Position numbers and translations under genes: made by a program
In this document: one piece after another, positions 23,849 through 33,943 of the stretch
Numbering within the stretch: the stretch's first letter is position 1
Layout: each line of letters begins with the position of its first letter
Notes under the pieces: model-generated
Told to the model about the DNA's origin: nothing
The model's database searches: none
The model's input: the letters and a program-made list of their open reading frames with translations, nothing else
Origin: Chiua virens
Lineage: Eukaryota > Basidiomycota > Agaricomycetes > Boletales > Boletaceae
Reading direction: 5' to 3'
Assembly: GCA_019787685.1 (NCBI GenBank)
Contig: JAHNUO010000001.1
Span: 2,852,001-2,916,000 of the forward strand
Length of the DNA: 64,000 nt

Positions 23849-24695
23849 TCAATGTCGACATATGTACGGAATGAACACCATCTGTAACTTCTCATGATGA
23901 ATTTCCGGGTATTCCTCCTCGACGATCTTTGTGATTGAATTCAACACGATCTGTAGCGCTACCAGTCAGTCTTCCAGCATTGCGATTTGATCTTACCTCA
24001 TATCCCGCAGCGTTCAAGTGCAGGCCGTCAGAAAGGAACTTCTCGCAAGCCCCCTCATCGCGTCCGGCAGCTTCCCAGATCTCAGTCCACGCATCCGCCA
24101 CGGGCACGCCCACCTGCGCGCCGACTTCCTTGGCCGCGGCTGCATACAACTTTGTCTCCTCAAAATCACGTCCGTTGGTCCACTGGTGAGTGTTCACCGG
24201 AGGCGGTGTAATCAAAATGACTCGGGTATCAGGGGAATAGAACGCCGATGTAGGCGATTTAACCATATTCACGAGGCAGGTCAAATTGGTCTTGTAGCGA
24301 TCCCGTGGGACATGTTGCGTGCTTGGAGGTAGCGCAGCATCATTCGCACCAAACCAGATCGTCAGTAACTGCACCTTGGGTGCGTGACGATGCTTGTGCT
24401 GCTGCGCGAGGATCTATAACATATCCGTATCACATCGTCCACAAATCTCATTGCTGACGATTACCTGCTCAAAGACTGGGATCGCCCAGTCAGTTTGATA
24501 CCCGCTGAGACCTCGATTGACCACGTCGAACTTGCGAACATATAAAGCTATCGGGGCTATTCAGCTGCTAGTCGATGTGTGGATCGCGTCAAACATACAC
24601 GCCAACTGCTGCGCAAACCCAGATCGATCCCATGCACCCTGAGTCAGGGAGTCACCGAAGAGCAGGATGACATCTTGGGTATACGCCAGTGCCAT
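23849..24695 (-). CDS. IAH1: GDSL esterase, isoamyl acetate hydrolase-like
   Basis: An SGNH-fold esterase related to yeast Iah1, which hydrolyses acetate esters. From MALAYTQDVILLFGDSLTQG the nucleophile is Ser16 in GDSL. Block II is RGLSGYQTDW, block III is WFGANDAALP, and block V supplies the Asp/His pair in DGLHLNAAGYE. The C-terminal exon continues LNSITKIVEEEYPEIH and ends PYICRH. Introns follow QQLA, VFEQ and AAGYE and all join in frame. Length is about 255 residues, normal for the family. It is divergent from sen34 across 270 nt. Confidence 0.92.
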
Positions 24696-24965
24696 ATCGA
24701 CGCCTATCCATTGTAATTTAGTCATCACAGTGGAACCGGCCAGATCGCCGTACGCACAGTGAGTCTTGCGACAAGGGAGAGAGAAAGTATTTGTCCGATA
24801 TAAAAGTTCTAATGATGGTCTGAGTCCGACACGACCTAAACATAACTCGGAATGGCACACCCACGCAGTGTCCACCGGCCGTGAACAAGGAGGATCTGAC
24901 CGGCAGTACAGTGTACTCGATTTAGCAACTGTCCAGGAGCGGAAATCGGATGAAACTCCTTGACT

Positions 24966-26246
24966 ATGACTCCAATACCACTACGCGTTTCAAACAAAAA
25001 AGCATACGCGTGGGACGTCGATGGTAAGACAAAAGTACGCTTTCTCATACTCACTGACAACCTCCATGCCAGATATCGCTATCTTGCGTTCGCACCACCA
25101 CATCTGCGGCGTCCTGACAGGCACACTTCCCCATCTATCCCAACAAAACGTATTTCTCGGCGTCCCACTCTTACTCATGCCCGAGGAGGTCGTCCTCCTC
25201 GTAGACAAGGGTCAGATCCACATCGACTTCCACTTGCCGTCCCAAACTGACTCTGATTTCCGATTCCGTCGACCCACCGGCTCATCAACAGGCCTCGCGA
25301 TCCTCGTCGACGACCGCCACGCCCACCACGATCCGAGCATAGTCGAGCTTGAACGATGGGACGCCGAGCGGCGCCGTGACGTCGAGCAGCAACTCGCGCT
25401 GGTAGAACAACACGATGCTATGGAGGCCCTCAACCCCGATCGGGCCATGTCCGAGAGCGCCATCTTGAAACGCAAGGAACGAGAGGCAAGAAAGGCGCGT
25501 GGTACATCCAGCCGTGCCGAATCGTCTCATGTATCCAACTGAGCCTGAGCGTTCTGGACCATCCACAGTCCCTCACCACGGAGGTCGTGCCTGAGCCTGT
25601 CGACCAACCCGAGTCGGTTCAGACAGCGGTATTACATGCTGGTAGATCTGACACGGCTGTGCCTCGGAATTCGACCTGCGTCCTACACGGTACGCGTCCC
25701 CGGGTCGTCGACTTCATTCGAATGGTACGCCAAATCTGACCATTCGTACACAACCCTTGCCGCCGCGCGCGATGCGGGCGTGTGGGATTACCCAGAAACG
25801 CCTCTCCAACGTGCTCGTTGCGGCGTTTTCAGAGACCTGTGGGAACAAGGGTATTTCATGGGAGGCGGTATCAAGTTCGGTGGTGAATACTTGGTATACC
25901 CTGGTACGTTTCCTTCCTTGATATTTCTCCTGCCACTCTGGATCCTCGCTGGCCGTCGGTCTTGAAAAACAATGCAACTGTTCTCGTCTGTCCAAGATCA
26001 CTGGCTGGAAATGTGTTGATCTGATTTTATTGCGGTATCTTTTTATCACTAGGGGACCCGTTACGCTACCACTCCCACTTTGTCGCATCCGTTATCGAGT
26101 CACCTTCCGCGCCCCTTCGCCCGATGGAGATCGTTGCTCACGGTCGGCTCGGAACTGGTACAAAGAAGGCCCACTTGCTATGTGAGTGGGACGAAGACAA
26201 GAAGGCCGTCACATATTACTCCATCGAGTGGGCAGGATTCGGGTGA
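24966..26246 (+). CDS. SEN34: tRNA-splicing endonuclease subunit SEN34
   Basis: The catalytic subunit that cuts the 3' splice site of pre-tRNAs. It starts MTPIPLRVSNKKAYAWDVD, intron, then GVLTGTLPHLSQQNVFLGVPLLLMP. A charged coiled-coil-like linker follows. The nuclease domain has RDLWEQGYFMGGGIKFGGEYLVYPG (Tyr), then an intron, then LRYHSHFVASV (His) and RLGTGTKKAHLL (Lys), so all three catalytic residues are present. It ends YYSIEWAGFG. The middle needs a short intron near 25529-25568 and has a +1 frame break near 25674, just before the SYTVRVPG segment. Convergent with the EI24 gene. Confidence 0.9.
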
Positions 26247-26435
26247 GCCCTGTACGCTTACCGGGGCAACTGACAAGGTCTGTATGTCCCATCCCCCTCA
26301 TAAAACGTTCGTTAGAAAGACGGCGTTACATTGCATATGCATTAGCAGACAACGTGTGGGTATATCAACAATCCTAAGATCCACATAAAAATTAGGCCAG
26401 TGTTTACTTGAGATTATAGGACGATCGAAAGTTTG

Positions 26436-27868
26436 CTAATCCCGCTTCCGCCTGTCTGACCTTCGAACTGTCTTGCGCTCGACGGGTCGTCCCGGATTGA
26501 GGGCTTGTTGCTGTTGCTGTTGCTTGCTCTTCCCAGGAGAAATTCTATGGAGCTGAATCCCTGCACCCTCCTCGGCCTTCTCGGACGCATTGCTGGGTGC
26601 TCTCTTGTGACGAGGTTCGCCGATGCTTCCCCCGAGATAAAGAATCCGGGCAATCAAGTCATTCAGCCATATTACCGCGGCAAATATAGGCAGCCGAATT
26701 GGAATAAGCGGCGAAGGATAGCGAACGGCATCGTTCTTCTCGGACGGGACTTGTGGATTGTACGGATCCTGCGGAATGGGCCGAGCATGCATCGCCATGA
26801 TAACATACTACAGTCAGAACTCAGCTCCGCCGCGTACCATGATGACGCCGAGATAGGGGAAATGACACGCACCGCGGGGAACAAGAGCGCAAACAGGGCG
26901 GCATTTGCGAGGCCGCTTCCCCACGTGCAGATAGCAGCGCAAGGAAATCCAAATGCGAAAAAGTATGGCCAACGTTCTTCGAGATAGCGTACGCTACTCG
27001 ACAACGAGAGACCACGGGCGATCCAGATGAACCTATTTTTGAGAACGTCCATGAGCGTCAGTTTTCTTTCGACGGGTATGTGATGGCACTGCGCCGCCGT
27101 CGCTCACTCGAAACAGTAATACCTGGCATGCAGAGCATCAGCGTTGCATGTTCCGGGGACACAATACAACGTGGGACGTGGCACTCACGCGTCGAGCCAA
27201 CACATGAACGCAAAGCCTATCACCGGACCGCCGTACGGAATCGCAGTGAGTCCGAACGAAACGATGAGGGTTGTGAGCGCCATGACAGCTCGATACCCCT
27301 TGGTGGCGAGCATCTTCAAGAAGCCCGTGTAGGTCACGGGTGGCGGTTGTGGGGCACGGTTTCCATGCTGCAACATGAACGTGCGTTTGGCAATGATATT
27401 GCACCATGAAATCTGTCGAGGGACGTCAGACGAACTTGGCATGTAGACACCGGGTGCGCACGTTGAGATAAAGGGAGACACCGGCGACGGGGAGGAGCCA
27501 TAGGACAGTGTAGAACAAGCCGAGGTTCCTGTGCAGCCAGTTTGGGTGGTCGTGGATGAGCGGTTGGAATATTGGATTGAAGGTGTGGATAGAGGCCAGA
27601 GAGAGCGCGTTGAGAAGCACGGACTTGAGGAGGTTGTTCCGGATTTCAGTGTCGCTGTATAAGGTGTAGGACTGCGAGACAGCAGAGGAGAGGAGAGGGT
27701 AGTATACCTTGATGCCGTCCAGATGACGATATCCCATCTGAATGCGTCCAAGAGGCCTCTTAGGATGGATTTGGCGTGGATCCAGAGTGTTTCGTGCAAG
27801 GAGAGGAAGACGGGGTAGGTAGCACGAGAGCTTGAGGAGCGGTGCTGGCGATGCTGTCGTGTTGACAT
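26436..27868 (-). CDS. EI24-family ER membrane protein
   Basis: A multi-pass membrane protein of the EI24/CysZ-like family. Landmarks in order: PVFLSLHETLWIHAKSI, GLLDAFRWDIVIWT, TEIRNNLLKSVLLNALSL, WLHRNLGLFYTVLWLLPVAG, SWCNIIAKRTFMLQHGNR, YRAVMALTTLIVSFGL, IGFAFMCWLDA, FIWIARGLSL, RYLEERWPYFFAFGFP and HARPIPQDPYNP. The C-terminal tail carries polyGln. Introns join in frame after WTAS, SLYLN, CWLDA and LLFPA. The start at 27868 (MSTRQHRQHRSSSS) fits other family members; an upstream open frame from 28056 could extend it only through a very short intron or an indel. The animal homologue acts in ER and autophagy; the role here is inferred. Confidence 0.85.
26505..26524 (-). repeat. polyGln tract in EI24-family protein
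   Basis: About six consecutive CAA/CAG codons in the cytosolic C-terminal tail. Confidence 0.75.
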
Positions 27869-28537
27869 GAAACTGCCACGTAGGTGGTCTGCTTCCGCTG
27901 CAGAGCAGTTGTTTTGGACGGTGCCACTTCGGAGGACCCTCGTGAGATGACGCGAGGATGGGCCCCAATCGGTAGCTCCCCATCGTGTTCGGCATCCAAA
28001 TCAGCCTCTTTCCCGCGAGCCCCTAGTGGTATCCGTTCTTTGACGTGCACCCCCATGTCCGTAGGAATAAGGAACCCACTTCTGACTCGATTTGTGTCCG
28101 TAAACCGTTCCCTTTACATCGTCCCCGATGTCTTCCCCCACCCCGTTAGCCATAATCACAATTTCAGACGGGCTATGAAGCTGTTGGACGACTGGGAGCA
28201 TCGCCTTATCACCCCTATTGGGCCATTGTTCAAACAAGATACTGTTTGCGGTGTGCGCGGTACGACCTTGCTTTATTGTAGAACAGTATACAGACAGATA
28301 CCAAATAAAATGCAGAAAAAGATAATAAAAAAGGACGAGACACAGCTACGAGGGCAAACATATCGAGGGATCGCAACGTACAACATTGAATCGAAAACCA
28401 AGGGAGGGTCGGATAGGAGACAGGTGGGACAGACAGGTAGCCATTTGTTGAATATTCTGCGATAGCAAAAACCCATGCGCATCAGCTTGGCTGCGTAGCA
28501 TCTTGGTAAAGAGCTTCACCTTCATATATCTCCAGAT
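27869..28537. other. Spacer between EI24 gene and histone H1
   Basis: Contains the open frame 27760-28056 (minus), a possible 5' extension of the EI24 gene, and an A-rich stretch near 28300-28340 likely within the H1 3' UTR. No other feature seen. Confidence 0.4.
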
Positions 28538-29788
28538 CTAAGTCGAGGTCCTCGCAGAGGACTTCTTTGATGGAACTTTCTTACTGACAGACCTACTGGC
28601 GGGAGCTTTCTTACTTACTGGAGCCTTTTTGGCGGCAGCAGCCTTGGCCCTAGAGGCACCAATGCTACCAGTGACAGCCTATGGAGCGTCGGCGCCAATG
28701 CTTAGAACAAACAACCCACGAGTTACTGACCTTCTTCGCGGACCCCCGTTTCGATGGAGCAGTTGTCTTCTTCGCAGGTGCAACCTTCTTACCAGCCAGA
28801 ACCTTCTTCGGTGCCTTGGCAGCAGCAAGTTTGGCAGCAGCAGCCTTGGTGGCTTTAGTGGCTTCGACTTTCTTTTCAGCAGCCTTCTTAGGGGCAGCCT
28901 TGGCAGCTGTAACAGTCTTTGTCTTCGCCACAACCTTCTTAGCAGTAATGGTTCTGACAGAAGTTGCCCTCGCAGAGCCAGCCTTTGTAGGCTTAGCTTT
29001 CACTGCGGGTTTTGTCGTAGCAACCTTCGCTGGTTTGTTCTGAAGGCATGAGATCAGTAGGGGAGTCACGTGGTACTTGAGTGCACGGACCTCTTTCGAT
29101 GCCGACGTATCTACAGGTCTAGCATTCTTTGGGGGAAGTTTGACTTTCCCCGCGGGGCCTATGCTCACCCGCATTAGCGTCTACATATTGACAGGAGAGG
29201 ATAATATCACCTTTGGGTAGCACAAAGATACCCTTCTCAGCACCAGTGGCAATAGCGCGCGCCAGTTGGGTGTTTTGAGCATTGCCAATCTGAAGATTGT
29301 ACTGCTCCTCAACGTATCTAGGCATCACTCAGCAAGCAGATCACACATGTGTTTGTTGAGAAAGCGCACTTCTTGATGTGGGGACGGGACACTCCCTGAC
29401 GCGACTCTTCGGGGTTCGCAGCGATACACTCCTATTTTGGGTCAAGCGGAGTCAGGATGCGAGATCATTATCAGAACCCGAATTCCGGAGCAAGTAGGTG
29501 GGGCACCGGTGTCCTGAGCCATCGTTCCAAGTCAGTCGCATATAAAAAGGGGCGGGGGGAAGTGACCTCCCCTCCGCCCTGCCTTTTCGGGAGTACGGTG
29601 CCCGAGTGCTCATATATGACGGACAAGTGTGATGTGATGCCCAAGAAAAACCGGACGGTGTAGCGTAGATGTTGAGAACATGGTATACGAACTTTGATCA
29701 TATCAATCCAGCTTGGGTGAGCAGCGGCGGGTCGGGCGGCGGTCTTCTTGGGGGTCTTTGCAGCAGAAGATGATTTCTTTACGGACAT
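28538..29788 (-). CDS. Linker histone H1
   Basis: Binds linker DNA and the nucleosome dyad. The N-terminal exon is MSVKKSSSAAKTPKKTAARP. The H15 winged-helix starts HPSWIDMIK and continues ECIAANPEESRQGVSRPHIKKYVEEQYNLQ, then NTQLARAIATGAEKGIFVLPKG. The Lys/Ala/Pro-rich C-terminal tail follows (KPAKVATTKPAVKAKPTKAG and similar), ending SARTST. The first intron, inside the H15 domain, is unusually long for this window (about 260 nt, 29430-29690). The last splice junction, before the ASRAKAAAAKKAP segment, is not in frame as read and may carry an indel. A CACGTG box lies 179 nt upstream of the ATG. Confidence 0.92.
29544..29587. other. GC-rich hairpin inside the H1 intron
   Basis: The arm AAAAGGGGCGGGGGGA pairs with TCCCCTCCGCCCTGCCTTTT with only small bulges around a 7-nt loop, preceded by TATAAAAA on the plus strand. 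It lies in the long first intron of histone H1. Function unknown. Confidence 0.6.
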
Positions 29789-30432
29789 CTTGTAATATAC
29801 GGTGTTGTGTTGACGATTGTTCTTGCTGACCGTGCTAGAAGTTGACTGTCTGGTCGGAGGGGGGACTTGTGAAAAGCTCTTGCGAAAGATAGTAGTGGTT
29901 TAAGAGAGAGGAGTGTTAAAACTCCGAGGGCGCGTTGAGCAGTCAACAAACTCAATTCGCGGAAGTCACGTGAGTAGCTATTTGAGATATGGACAGCACG
30001 ACCGTTTATTGTTCCACACAGGACGGGGAACAGCCTGGTTGTGTGCGGTGGTAAGCTTTGGGCTCGGACGGGATGTTATACACCACAAAGAACGAAAAAC
30101 GCGGCGAGAAAGGTTAGATCAATATAGTGTAAAAGTTATGCCATGGAGAGGTGTGATAGGCGACGAATAATCCTAAAACTTTGCCGGGGGGGCCACATGA
30201 CTGCCTCTGTTTGCCTGGAGGCCTTGAAATCAGAATTTTCTATCCGCTACCCGTTTTTTGGGATGGTGATAGATTCGGTGTGTTTACGGGCCAGTCAACG
30301 GATATGCGACGCGTCCAAATAAGGAGCGCGTCTTGCGCCGACCGCATTTGGACGATCTCAGATCTGCATCGGGAGTTCCCATTGGTTGGAAGAAAAGTAG
30401 GTTGTTACCTCCGTATAACTCAGCGTTTCTAC
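29789..30432. promoter_or_regulatory. Divergent promoter, H1 / MZM1
   Basis: The spacer between two outward-facing genes. It contains CACGTG at 29967-29972, ACGCGT at 30309-30314 and a nearby GCGCGTC. No gene is recognised in it. Confidence 0.45.
29967..29972. promoter_or_regulatory. CACGTG box upstream of histone H1
   Basis: E-box 179 nt before the H1 start, in the H1/MZM1 divergent spacer. Confidence 0.35.
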
Positions 30433-30966
30433 ATGTCAGTCACGCCTACTCTCAGAGCGGCTGCTTGCTCAGCATATCGCGACCTCCTCAGGGCCTCTAC
30501 TTCGACTTTTGCAGGTATTCAGTCATCTTATACCTATCCGTTGTCGTCTAATCTATTCAAAGGTGATGCACCGATACAGAAAGGTCGTTTGCTTGCTCGG
30601 ACGGCAGTCACCGCGCTAACTCCCTACCAGCCTTCCGAGTCCAAATGCGAACACATACGTTAGCCTTGGATAATGCAGCACAAAATGACCCAGTTCAAGT
30701 CGAGGAGAAGATACAACTGGCAAAGGACCTGGCAACGACGCTGCGGAAAAATGTAGTCCAAGCTAGAAGAGTCGAAACACCCTCTGGAGAAGAAGCTTGG
30801 AGTGCGTTTTGTACCGAGTGACACCTGAAGCCACCTTTTGACCTCGTTCACAGGACTGCGCATCACAGAAGATACTGAAATTGGAGACAACTCGACCATC
30901 AAGGATCCCTCGCCAATCCAGTCCAGTCGTCGGGCGCGTAAGATGGAGAAGGACAACACAATGTAA
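30433..30966 (+). CDS. MZM1: LYR-motif mitochondrial complex III assembly factor MZM1
   Basis: In yeast, Mzm1 stabilises the Rieske protein in the mitochondrial matrix before its insertion into complex III. The start MSVTPTLRAAACSAYRDLLRA carries the LYR-type YRDLLRA motif. Small exons GDAPIQK and FRVQMRTHTLALDNA follow, then DPVQVEEKIQLAKDLATTLRKNV and EEAWRLRITEDTEIGDN, ending KMEKDNTM. Introns follow STFAG, QK and EEAW; all join in frame. About 125 residues, the family's usual size. The stop lies only 19 nt before the first ATG usable by the next gene. Confidence 0.88.
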
Positions 30967-30985
30967 CCGTTCTACAAAGTTTCGA

Positions 30986-31559
30986 ATGACTTGTCTCTGA
31001 GACTCATGTGAAAGATCTCTAGAAAGTGTTGTTCTTCCTAATTCGCCGACACCTCTCAATTTTTCAGCACTCAAGAAAGCCTATAAACAAAGAAAGATTC
31101 CGGAATTGCGTGAGGAGGATTTGGTGGAATCTTTCGTGCGAGGTGGATTCGCCGCCCACCATACCCGAGGTCTGATGCTGACCCAGTGTGCAGGGAGTGG
31201 TCCTGGCGGGCAATCAATTAACAAGACAGAAAACAACGTTCAGCTTCTTCACAAGCCCACTGGCTTTCGTGTGGCGTGTCAAGAGACACGTTCTCTGGCC
31301 ACCAATCGAATGCTGGCTAGACGACGTTTATTGGAAAAGGCGTGTCATTATATATCCCCATATAAACATATGATAGATGTGCTGATGCAAGTTGCTGTCT
31401 ACTTTGTCGCGCGATTAGTTGGTCGAACTCTACAACCCTGGTCTCTCCAAGGGAGAGTTTCTCCGTGCGAGGCAGAATGAAAGAGATCGTCAACGGCGTA
31501 AGAAAGCAAAGAAGAAGACCAAGGTAAGAGCTGAGCAGGAGGATTTGGGGGAAAACTAG
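30986..31559 (+). CDS. Mitochondrial GGQ release/ribosome rescue factor
   Basis: A class-I release factor domain protein resembling C12orf65/mtRF-R and fungal Rso55, which free stalled mitochondrial ribosomes. The core reads LKKAYKQRKIPELREEDLVE, then across an intron SGPGGQSINKTENNVQLL (catalytic GGQ), KPTGFRVACQETRS, NRMLARRRLLEK, then VELYNPGLSKGEFLRARQ and a Lys/Arg-rich tail. The intron at 31340-31418 needs a GC donor. The 5' end is uncertain: reading straight on from ATG 30986 hits TGA after four codons, but splicing 30993-31064 gives M-T-S-LKKAYK in frame. No clear mitochondrial presequence is seen. Confidence 0.8.
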
Positions 31560-31756
31560 AAGTTGCTAGTAGTTAACTATTCTGTCTTCAATGAGCTATG
31601 TATGATTAGATTGTCAGATCTCCGCAGACAGCGACCGATTAGTGTGCGGCACACTCCGGTCGCAGTAGTCAGGGCCGTCGGTAGGGTGTTGGGCAACATA
31701 GTAATGATCGTTGGTAGACGCGTCATCCTCAACAAGGACCCAGGATATAAGGCGCC

Positions 31757-33735
31757 ATGTCTACGCAGAACCACTCCTCGGTATACACCCTTGCGACCAT
31801 AGTCAAAAGGTAGGCAATCCAACCCCCTGCCTCAGAAGCAATATACCCATGCAGCATTCCACAGACTGGAAGCAGTTGCCTCCCGCTTCGAAGACCTCGA
31901 AGACACAAGGCGCGAAATCCGGAGACAGAGTACGAGCACGGTGACTAGCTTTGCCGATACAGTAGCTGCCCCTCCGCCTCCGCCTCCACCTGCACCACCA
32001 ACCATTGTGGTAGAACCTGTGATAGCGATACCTCCCAGCGTTCAAGCTTTTGATGCGATCGTGGTCGAAGCCAGGCTGAAGCCTTTGATCGAGCTCACGG
32101 CCGCTTTCACCCCGCAAGTCTTGATCGATCAGGTATACATTCGTCGTTGCGAGGGTCTATTATGTCTTATGCGACGTCTTCATAGATGGAGTTGTTTGCG
32201 CGAGCGATTTACGTGTTGCGAGACCTGTTGCTCAAAGCTGCTGCATGCAAGAAACCAGACCAGAAGGCTTTCGAAGAGCTGTTGAGCCCGTTGCAGGCTG
32301 CGATTATCGCCGTCACCAAGGCCAAAGAAGCTGCCAGAAAGGAGCGAGAATGGTTCAACCATCTCACCGTCGTTGCCGAGGGTGTGGTGTGCGTCGGCTG
32401 GGTCGCAGTTGTAAGTTCTCAATCAGTGCTTGCGAACGTCCTTTATACGGTGTTTCGTAGGAACCCAAGCCCGTGCAATCCATCACGGACATAAAGGATT
32501 CGACCACGTATTACTCGAACAGGATTCTCAAAGAATTCAGGGACAAGTGCGTAGGACTTCACACCAAATCTCGATGATGATAGATTGCTGAATCGTAAAT
32601 TCAGGGATGTTCGCCACACTGAATGGGTCCGCGCCTTTATCGCGATTATGGATGATATGAAACGCTATGTTCTAGAGAACCACCCGACCGGTCTAGTTTG
32701 GAATGCTAACGTCAGTTCAGTCCTACTTGATCTCTTTCATGATTCTGAGCACTAAAATAGGGTACAAATCTGTCGGAGTATCTACCTCCTTCATCCCCGG
32801 GAGCCTCTGCACCTGCACCTGCACCTGCACCTGCACCACCCCCACCGCCCCCGCCCCCGCCGCCTCCTAGTGCACCGCCTGCGGCGGCACCAGCTGCTGG
32901 AAGCGTTGCTGCTGTGTTCGCTGAATTGAACCGTGGCGAAGATGTGACAAAAGGCTTGAGGAAAGTCGACAAGAGCGAGATGACCCACAAGAACCCGGCC
33001 TTGCGTGCAAGCAATGTAGTTCCGGCAGGCATTAGTCCTGGAGGTTGGTGCCTACTGTTTTCATGAGCCAGCGAACAGATTGAAGAACCCCTCACCAGCA
33101 AAGAAGCCAACGAAACCTGCAAAGCCTGCTGCGTTGATGGGAAAGAAGCCTTCCAAGTTTGCGCTAGAAGGTAACAAATGGCTGATCGTGAGTAAACACC
33201 ACCGAGGATCGATTTCTAGTACTTATGTGGTGGATAGGAATATCAAGAGGATCAGCCTGCACTAGAAGTGACAGACGTCGAAATCAATCAAACTGTTAAC
33301 CTGTTCGGGTGTAAGAACACCACCGTCGTTGTCAAGGGCAAGGTCAATGCCGTTACGCTGAGTGAGTGATGCGGACATGCGTTGATCTCTAAACTGAGTA
33401 CCGCCCATGTTTCAGTTAATTGTACGAAAACATCTGTTCTCGTCGAATCCGTGATATCCTCTGTCTCGATCACCAAGTCCCCGTCGTTCCAGATTCAGAT
33501 TACTGGGACCGCTCCGACTATCCAGGTAGACTCGACTGATTCTGGTCAAATTTACCTTTCAAAGGTGTGCCTCGGTGTCGAGATCACGACTGCCAAGTGC
33601 AGTGCCATAAACGTAAGCTTGCCAGTTGAAGGAGAAGAGGACGGAATCTTCCAAGAACAAGCGGTGCCGGAAATGCTCAAGTCAGTGGTCAAGGATGGGA
33701 AGTTGGTTACGAGTGTTGTAGAGCATGTGGGCTAA
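31757..33735 (+). CDS. Adenylyl cyclase-associated protein CAP/Srv2
   Basis: Recycles actin monomers with cofilin and profilin and, in yeast, binds adenylyl cyclase. The N-terminal oligomerisation motif is LEAVASRFEDLEDTRRE. The helical HFD domain follows (PSVQAFDAIVVEARLKPLIE, FARAIYVLRDLLLKAAA, NRILKEFRDK, FIAIMDDMKRYV). Then come a polyproline stretch, a WH2-like element (LRKVDKSEMTHKNP) and the beta-helical CARP C-terminus (FALEGNKWLIEY, EINQTVNLFGCKNTTVVVKG, STDSGQIYLSK, PVEGEEDGIFQEQAVPEML). Stop at 33735. About nine introns. The join before LKNPSPAKK is one base short as read (near 33081). Confidence 0.93.
32806..32838 (+). repeat. (CTGCAC)n microsatellite in CAP polyproline region
   Basis: About five in-frame hexamer copies encoding Ala-Pro repeats, followed by a CCG/CCC proline run. 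Confidence 0.85.
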
Positions 33736-33943
33736 GGGGACTAACGAGAGCGAGGAGTACCAATACGCCTTGATGTCAATTTAATGTCGAGATTGTAGTC
33801 GAGTCTCTACTAAGAGTCCCGCATTGCGTCATACCGAATGCTGTAATGGACACCGAACATAGCCCGACTACGTAAATGTACACGTTCGCTCCCCGTTTTC
33901 ATTCTACCAAGCTCGTAAAGCCTTAGACTTCCAACGATTCGAC

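Noticed and set aside
27426..27995. A separate membrane protein gene
   Set aside because: Its protein-like part is the second exon of the EI24 gene read through flanking introns.
28629..29051. Open frames opposite histone H1
   Set aside because: They mirror the Lys/Ala codon bias of the H1 tail on the other strand, with no domain of their own.
29541..29548. TATAAAAA inside the H1 intron as a definite promoter
   Set aside because: No gene starts downstream on that strand; kept only as a hint in the hairpin finding.
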